From Leucocoprinus leucothites (Eukaryota; Basidiomycota; Agaricomycetes; Agaricales; Agaricaceae), in NCBI GenBank assembly GCA_013368445.1, contig JAACJO010000019.1, positions 186,001 to 250,000 on the forward strand: a DNA stretch of 64,000 nucleotides. The letters are read 5' to 3'. The notes under the pieces are model-generated. The model made no database searches. It saw only the letters and a program-made list of their open reading frames with translations, and had not been told where the DNA came from. Positions 59,929 through 64,000 of this stretch are shown piece by piece. The first letter of the stretch is position 1, and each line of letters starts with the position of its first letter. The translations under genes were made by a program, and so were the position numbers.

Positions 59929-61080
59929 GACAATTGTCAATGATTGAGGGGAGAGTGGGAACACCACGGGGTAGGACGAACACAGCTTTCAGCAGACACT
60001 GCTACGAGCGCCTATCATCAACAGCGCTGATGGGTCTAAAAAGCTGGACGACTTCCCAGGACAGGCCAACAAGGCAATGAACACTTGAGTCGGTGTCCCC
60101 CGAATACCCACGCAACTGGTGCTGATCCGGACTCTATCTCAGAACGGAGTCCGTGGTGGTGCATTGGAAGAACTATCTGACAAATGACTACTAGAACGAT
60201 CGAATACGAGAATCCATTTTCACGATGCATCCAAGTGAGTCATCCCACTGGAGTTATGAGACCAACAAAAGCGAGGCAAACAGAGAGATAAAGAGACAGG
60301 AAAACGACCTATACTAAAACATCGTAAAACTCGAGAAGGGCTCAGATAGTCGCATCTTAATTTTCTCTTCTCATTCTTCGAACGCCCTAACATACGGGTC
60401 ATGACACCTAGGCATACTTTACACTCCGACTCTGTCTAGTGACGGTCTTCCTCCTGTGCCTTCGAGTCCAACCCCACCAGAAATAAGAACCCCGGGTGAC
60501 ATCGTAAGTGGTCGCTCATGGCCAAACAGTGCTGGTCTTTGTGATGGAGCCTGGCTCATCCCGTGGCGCAGCTACTGAGTATTCAAGTGAGTCAGCGACC
60601 TTGCTGTAGTAGTAGGAAGGAGAAGGCGGAGAGTATGGACATACCATTCAGGAGAGAACCGGAAAAACTGCCAACAGTATCCCGCCGGTAGCCAAACTGC
60701 CGTTGAAGGTATAGTTCGACCTATTATAGGCACATGGTCGAGATCTGAGGAGCAAAGATGGCAGGAAAAGTGTCGTGCAAATTACTTCTACTCATCTCGC
60801 ATCCTACTAGGCAACTGCGAGGGCCTCCTGAATCTAATAAACCCATTATCAGCGTCATGTAAACGAAGGGTAGCAGTGGCGGTGTGCTTAGGTACGTGTG
60901 TGTGAGAGAGAAAGAGACATACAGATGGAATAACCTCCCCAACGTATTATATGCTCACTTCTTCGCCTTCCACCACTCACGTCTCCTTCTCCTCTTCATC
61001 CTGCAGTACAACCTCATTCTGCACACGCAAAGTCACAGCCTTGAAAAAGAACTATCCCCCAAGGAATAATCGATTCAGGA
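59929..61080. other. intergenic, no supported gene
   Basis: About 1.1 kb upstream of the NACHT gene. Only short frames are seen; the part near 59930 must contain the NACHT promoter. Part of it may belong to the 3' end of the unresolved gene that follows. Confidence 0.4.
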
Positions 61081-62116
61081 CTATGCTGAGGTGTAGGTGA
61101 ACGTACGCCGATGCTCGTTTTGTAGGTTTTCAGAATGAGATGAAAAATCGTTGGTGCATCTTGGGACGTGCCTGGCAGTGTGCCGAAGAGCTAGTTGGCG
61201 ATGGCGACAGGGGTTGGGAAAGGTTAGGCGACGAGAATTGGAAGCACGTCGTTCCTCTATCAGAACCTGCAGATAGCAATCCATTAAAATGTCGGAAAGA
61301 TGAAGCAAGGTTTCACTCACCTGAACGTACTCACATTCTTCAGGGCATTGCGACAACTGCACCGAAACGATGCGAGAATGCAAGTGTGCAAGGAGAGCGG
61401 TGTCACGGTCGGAATTTTGGATAGGGCGAAGATCGGGACACCGAAGTTGAGCGTTAGGACTATTAGGACCCAATGCCAAAGAACGATTGGCGAAGGGCAA
61501 CGGCACTTGTGATCGAGTCTGGCTGATGTGAGCCAAGCTTGTATACCATTGGCGATAGAGGTGTTATCGCCAGAACCAAGGTCAAGGTATCTCCTATCAC
61601 CTTCCCGAGTCTGGGACCTGTTGGTATTGGAACGGAATGGCAAGTATGGTTGCGGGTGGCCTGCATGCGTATCTAGCTCCGGTACCAGCGTCAGCGTTCG
61701 CACTCGTGCCGTTTCTTTGACTTGTCGTTCGGCTGTACTGGTTCCTACAGTGTTAGATGCTGTGCCACGAGGAACGTTGTTGGCACTAGTCGGGTAGCCA
61801 AGGACTGGGATCCAGAAGATCTGTCGGGGAAAGGGGAGGTGGCCCTCGACCTATTATACATGTCGAACCCGATAGTGACAACATCACCATGAGGCGATCG
61901 ATCCCGGTTCGCATTCGCGCCAGTGCCAGTCGTATTGTCAGTGTAATTGGTAGAAGCCTGAGTGTTCGTATCGGTCAGAGCCGGTGCAGCTAGTTGTAGT
62001 GCCCAATGGATGATGTTGACCAGAAATTCATCAGTGTTGAAGAACCACGAGGAATGAAAACGGTACGTACTGGGAGGATTACCAGTATCATCCGTGAACA
62101 TGAGCGATATACCCAT
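61081..62116 (-). CDS. unresolved multi-exon gene
   Basis: Several minus-strand frames joined by plausible splice sites look coding: MGISLMFTDDTGNPP (62116), an Asn/Thr-rich piece (TDNTTGTGANAN), SPHGDVVTIGFDMYN, IFWIPVLGYPTSANN, and RVRTLTLVPELD. The region near 61440-61480 also contains a hydrophobic stretch. No family was recognised and exon choice is uncertain, including whether the gene extends upstream of 62116, where the frame stays open. Confidence 0.3.
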
Positions 62117-63692
62117 CCCTGCTCCGGTCTCTGCGCCAACGCTACCTTGAGGTGAGCCACGATGTTCACCTCTGAGATAGCTCTACGCTTCGTATAGTTG
62201 CGATATATCCGGTCCAGGTAAAAGGACTCTTTCTAGTGCCTACCTAAACCAAGAAGATTAGCTAGCTGGGTGTTCTTAAGGTTAATTCTACATACGTGAA
62301 GGGCGGAAAACCTCTCGGATTAGAAATGTGTGAACAAAGAAGTCATGGGTGCATGAAGAGTAGCTGGGTAAGGTGACCTATTTTCCCGGGTTAGATCCAA
62401 CGGAACGCAAAAAGAGGCGAGCCGAGATACAGACGTTTTGTGGTTCCATGAGCAAACTGAAGTGTCAAGAACAAAGGTACCGAACGACTTCATTCTATGC
62501 GTTTTGCTGTGTCCAGTGGCAGCGTGTCATCATTGCAGAACGTAGCCGTTCACTTTCCAGGTGAATGATCTCGGATGTTCAGGAGTTTCACTTCATTTAC
62601 TAGAGACCTGTACGGCTTGTCAGAATTCCCACGTGTGTCGAAGGGGACAACCTGGCCAAAACCTCGCTGAAGGGGGAGGGGGAATGCCTTTTGCCCGGGG
62701 GTCGAGATTTCCGCGCCTCCCCTCCGCCGCAGGTTCCCGCGGGATGCATTTTCGAGCTAGATCATTTATTTCCGAGGTTGTTGGAAGAAGAGCTTAGAGT
62801 CGTAAGAGCCGCGTACGTTGGCTAAGCAAAGCGATCTTTGCATTGGTTTTGGTCTCCATAATGCCCAAGGCAAGCGTGCCCTCGCCACGTTCCTACAAGA
62901 GTACAAAAAAAGCGAAGGGCGGAAGTCTGAACTTGCATATTAATTAATGTCAGTGATACGCTCAATTATAGTAGTGCAAAATACCGCAGCGCACAACCAG
63001 GCTCCAGCACAACAAGTGTCACAGCATGAACCCCCTAAAAGTCTTGACTCGGTTGACAGAGGCTATTCCAGCACGTTAATTGAGAGCCAAAGATCAGAAC
63101 CGCATTTTTGGGTTACCTGGGCGAGAGATTCAACGTGGTCAGGGCGCAATCGGAAATCTGTGATGGTAGCCAAACGTGTTCGGCCTTGTTTTAGCCGCAA
63201 CGGGTCCTGTCGAGTTCTCATTGGGCTTCATTGTCGTCTGCTACCTCTACAGATAAAGGGGGTCGGTCACCGACGCTGCGATGTCTAGCGGGGTGCTGAT
63301 TGCACAACCAGGCTTGAGCTTGAATTTCAGCATCTGAATTTTTGTGATGGTGGAGTTGGGGCGGCCCGGGAGAGCCGGCGGACAAACGCTACAAGGTTTC
63401 ACTGGGTATTATCCGTCATCGTCGATAGGCTGCTGCATGCTGATGGCATAGGCAACGTAACCCAGTGCACCCAGCGGGCCAACGCGTGTAGCTGTACAGT
63501 ATCTAGCGTCATTGATAGATCGATAATGGGTGTCTCGTGGGAGTCAAGTGATGCAGCACTATTTATGAACCTACGGCGCAAAGTCATCGTGTTCGCTTTT
63601 CTTCCCCGCTTCTTGTTCACCTTTACACAAAGTCCTGGCGTTTTCGTAAATTGTTCGTCAAGTCCGCTCACCCACTGGCACCTCCTCCTTCC
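62117..63692. other. 1.6 kb without a supported gene
   Basis: Only short frames with no recognised motifs. The last 150 bp before 63693 should contain the promoter of the partial gene. Confidence 0.4.
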
Positions 63693-64000
63693 ATGACTCC
63701 TACTCCCGATTCTGAGCCTCCTAACCCCGCACCCGTTCCCGCGCCTCCCCCTTCCACAGCTCCTGTTCCTGCACCCCCTACTTCGCCTCCAGCTAGCCTG
63801 TCATCTACTCCTTCCTCACTGCAAGACTTCTACGAGGGGGGAGCCTTCCATCAGGCACATGACTTTATTATCAGCGATCCAACCCAATTCAATGACGTCT
63901 CCCCTATGAACTTCGGTGAGTATTACAGTGCCCTCGAGCTGGACTGCTGGACTGCTGGACTCATGTGGTGAACAGGTTTCAGAGAACTCCTCAAGTATTC
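63693..64000 (+). CDS. 5' end of a gene, probably NACHT-type (cut by window edge)
   Basis: From ATG 63693 a Pro/Ala/Ser/Thr-rich leader (repeated PAPP and PVPA) is followed by FYEGGAFHQAHDFIISDPTQF and SPMNFG. An intron (about 63916-63976) then joins to FRELLKYS. The block FHQAHDFII resembles FANAHDFVI in the N-terminus of the NACHT gene at 59928, and the FRELLKYS style precedes NACHT domains in related fungi as I recall. The NTPase itself would lie beyond the window, so the identity is inference. Confidence 0.5.

Overview
The window is nuclear DNA of a filamentous basidiomycete. Almost every protein gene is cut by many 40-70 bp GT-AG introns, several exons are only 9-34 nt long, and the gene content (NOP56, a HOS3-type deacetylase, a mitochondrial SAM carrier, DUF6699 and NACHT proteins, an AA14-like oxygenase) fits the Agaricomycetes. 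The style of the F-box, NACHT and DUF6699 genes suggests the Cantharellales (Rhizoctonia/Ceratobasidium type); that placement is inference. Splice models were built by hand from reading frame, splice-site motifs and family motifs, so boundaries are good to a few bases where exons are given and approximate elsewhere.

Left part (1-27 kb): an intronless F-box gene, a secreted berberine-bridge-type FAD oxidoreductase, a pepsin-like protease with a predicted C-terminal anchor, a NiCoT nickel/cobalt transporter (minus), adenylate-forming ligase copy 1, a membrane-anchored beta-propeller protein, a disordered Pro-rich protein (minus), a small single-pass membrane protein, and a CRAL-TRIO/RhoGAP protein (minus).

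Middle part (27-48 kb): ligase copy 2, a second intronless F-box gene, ligase copy 3, an AA14-like lytic polysaccharide monooxygenase, a metallophosphoesterase (minus), a third F-box-like gene (minus) with a relic of a paralogue beside it, NOP56 (minus, with an apparent one-base frameshift), tRNA-Ser(AGA) (minus), a HOS3-type histone deacetylase, and the SAM carrier (minus).

Right part (48-64 kb): gene-poor DNA, a DUF6699 protein (minus), about 4 kb without a convincing gene, two head-to-tail NACHT NTPases (minus) that may be one double-NACHT gene, an unresolved minus-strand gene, and the 5' end of another NACHT-type gene running off the window.

Main themes: (1) three paralogous ligases share an almost identical exon plan and all end in a peroxisomal targeting tripeptide (SKL, SKL, AKL), which points to an expanded peroxisomal acyl-activating family acting on fatty or aromatic acids; (2) secreted or surface enzymes (FAD oxidoreductase, LPMO, aspartic protease) suit a plant-tissue degrader; (3) F-box and NACHT genes show the local duplication and decay typical of fast-evolving families, set among stable housekeeping genes.
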